Position numbers and translations under genes: made by a program | In this document: positions 42,349 through 42,617 of the stretch, piece after piece | Position numbering within the stretch: the first letter of the stretch is position 1 | Layout: the number at the start of each line of letters is the position of its first letter | Source of the DNA: Paraburkholderia haematera | GTDB lineage: Bacteria; Pseudomonadota; Gammaproteobacteria; Burkholderiales; Burkholderiaceae | DNA: 42,617 nucleotides | Direction of reading: 5' to 3' | NCBI RefSeq assembly: GCF_905220975.1 | Contig: NZ_CAJNBK010000040.1 | Location: 1-42,617, forward strand | The notes under the pieces: generated by a model | The model's input: the letters and a program-made list of their open reading frames with translations, nothing else | Told to the model about the DNA's origin: nothing | Databases searched by the model: none

Positions 42349-42371
42349 CGAGCGCGACGGAGTCGCGCTCG
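42349..42371 (+). other. GC-rich hairpin downstream of thrC
   Basis: A perfect 9-bp stem CGAGCGCGA / TCGCGCTCG (42349-42357 and 42363-42371) with a 5-base loop, 12 bases after the thrC stop. There is no T-tract, so it may protect the mRNA 3' end rather than end transcription. Beyond it, to 42506, I see no gene. Confidence 0.6.
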
Positions 42372-42506
42372 AGCGACAAACAAGATCGATTTTGGGGAAG
42401 ACCGCCACGGCGCGCGCAGCGCCGCCGGAGGTATGACTGCTGTGTCACTCGCGCCGAATGTGCGAGAACACGGATTCCAGATGCACCACTACCGTGGCTG
42501 CGCGGG

Positions 42507-42617
42507 GAGGGTGTAATTAGTTTTGTGTAAACGGTCATTTGGCAGGAGACTGCCAGTAACAGGAGCGACGATGACCGTAGCGAAACGCAACAAACGAGTG
42601 AAACCCGATCCTGAGCT
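42507..42617 (+). mobile_element. Left end of an IS256-family insertion sequence (partial)
   Basis: A terminal inverted repeat at 42507-42534, starting GAGGGTGT and ending TTTTGTGTAAACGG, is followed by a short leader and the first transposase codons. The copy is in the same orientation as the one at 1-110. The outer and inner parts of its repeat match the left copy. No obvious common target duplication was seen on the inner sides. Confidence 0.88.
42571..42617 (+). CDS. IS256-family transposase, N-terminal fragment
   Basis: ATG at 42571, preceded by AGGAG, opens a frame M-T-V-A-K-R-N-K-R-V-K-P-D-P-E that runs off the window. Basic starts of this type are typical of IS256 transposases. Only 15 codons are visible; the family call depends on the adjoining inverted repeat and the matching C-terminal fragment at 3-74. 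Confidence 0.75.
   Translation, partial: MTVAKRNKRVKPDPE

Noticed and set aside
42341..42436. A 31-codon frame after thrC
   Set aside because: It is formed by the hairpin sequence, is very short and has no visible support.

Overview
The window is a stretch of GC-rich beta-proteobacterial chromosome, almost certainly Burkholderia sensu lato and most like Paraburkholderia. The evidence is gene content and order: lexA-sbp-cysTWA-cysB, rpsF-priB-rpsR-rplI-dnaB, an arn cluster with a split arnA, and alaA-hom-thrC. Protein sequences are typical of the group. No tRNA, rRNA, CRISPR array or prophage was seen. Nearly all of it is core metabolism and housekeeping. I found no clearly new multi-gene system and say so plainly; the second-look items are divergent enzymes, unusual intergenic repeats and regulatory structures.

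Layout. Both edges lie inside IS256-family insertion sequences in the same orientation: the right end of one copy (1-110) and the left end of another (42507-42617). The nearly equal lengths (110 and 111 bases) suggest an assembly contig that stops at a collapsed repeat. Next come a NodIJ-type ABC exporter pair (130-1937), a UspA-like protein, a DUF2939 protein, and lexA with a small unknown gene behind two perfect LexA boxes. The sulfate uptake operon sbp-[terminator]-cysT-cysW-cysA and its regulator cysB follow (4867-10095), then an asparaginase and a DUF3597 protein.

Middle. The glyoxylate-to-glycerate operon gcl-hyi-glxR (12333-16026, minus strand) faces a divergent LysR regulator. An ECF sigma factor and its zinc-finger anti-sigma factor come next (17382-19083). 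Then follow the ribosomal/replication operon rpsF-priB-rpsR-rplI with promoter, leader hairpin and strong terminator, dnaB, a DUF47/Pit phosphate transport pair, an SDR-fold protein without the usual catalytic residues, an NlpC/P60 lipoprotein and a PIN-PhoH ATPase.

Right part. bcp (1-Cys type) and a complete lipid A L-Ara4N pathway lie on the minus strand (arnT, one SMR flippase subunit, arnB, arnC, split arnA, arnD; 29537-37064). A small Mth938-domain gene follows. The plus-strand run alaA-hom-thrC (38221-42336) makes alanine and threonine. Its 5' region carries a degenerate 11-nucleotide tandem repeat.

Coordination inferred from the sequence: LexA autoregulates its operon; CysB probably activates the sulfate genes; S6:S18 may autoregulate rpsF; the LysR protein probably controls gcl-hyi-glxR; and the ECF/anti-sigma pair responds to an unknown signal.
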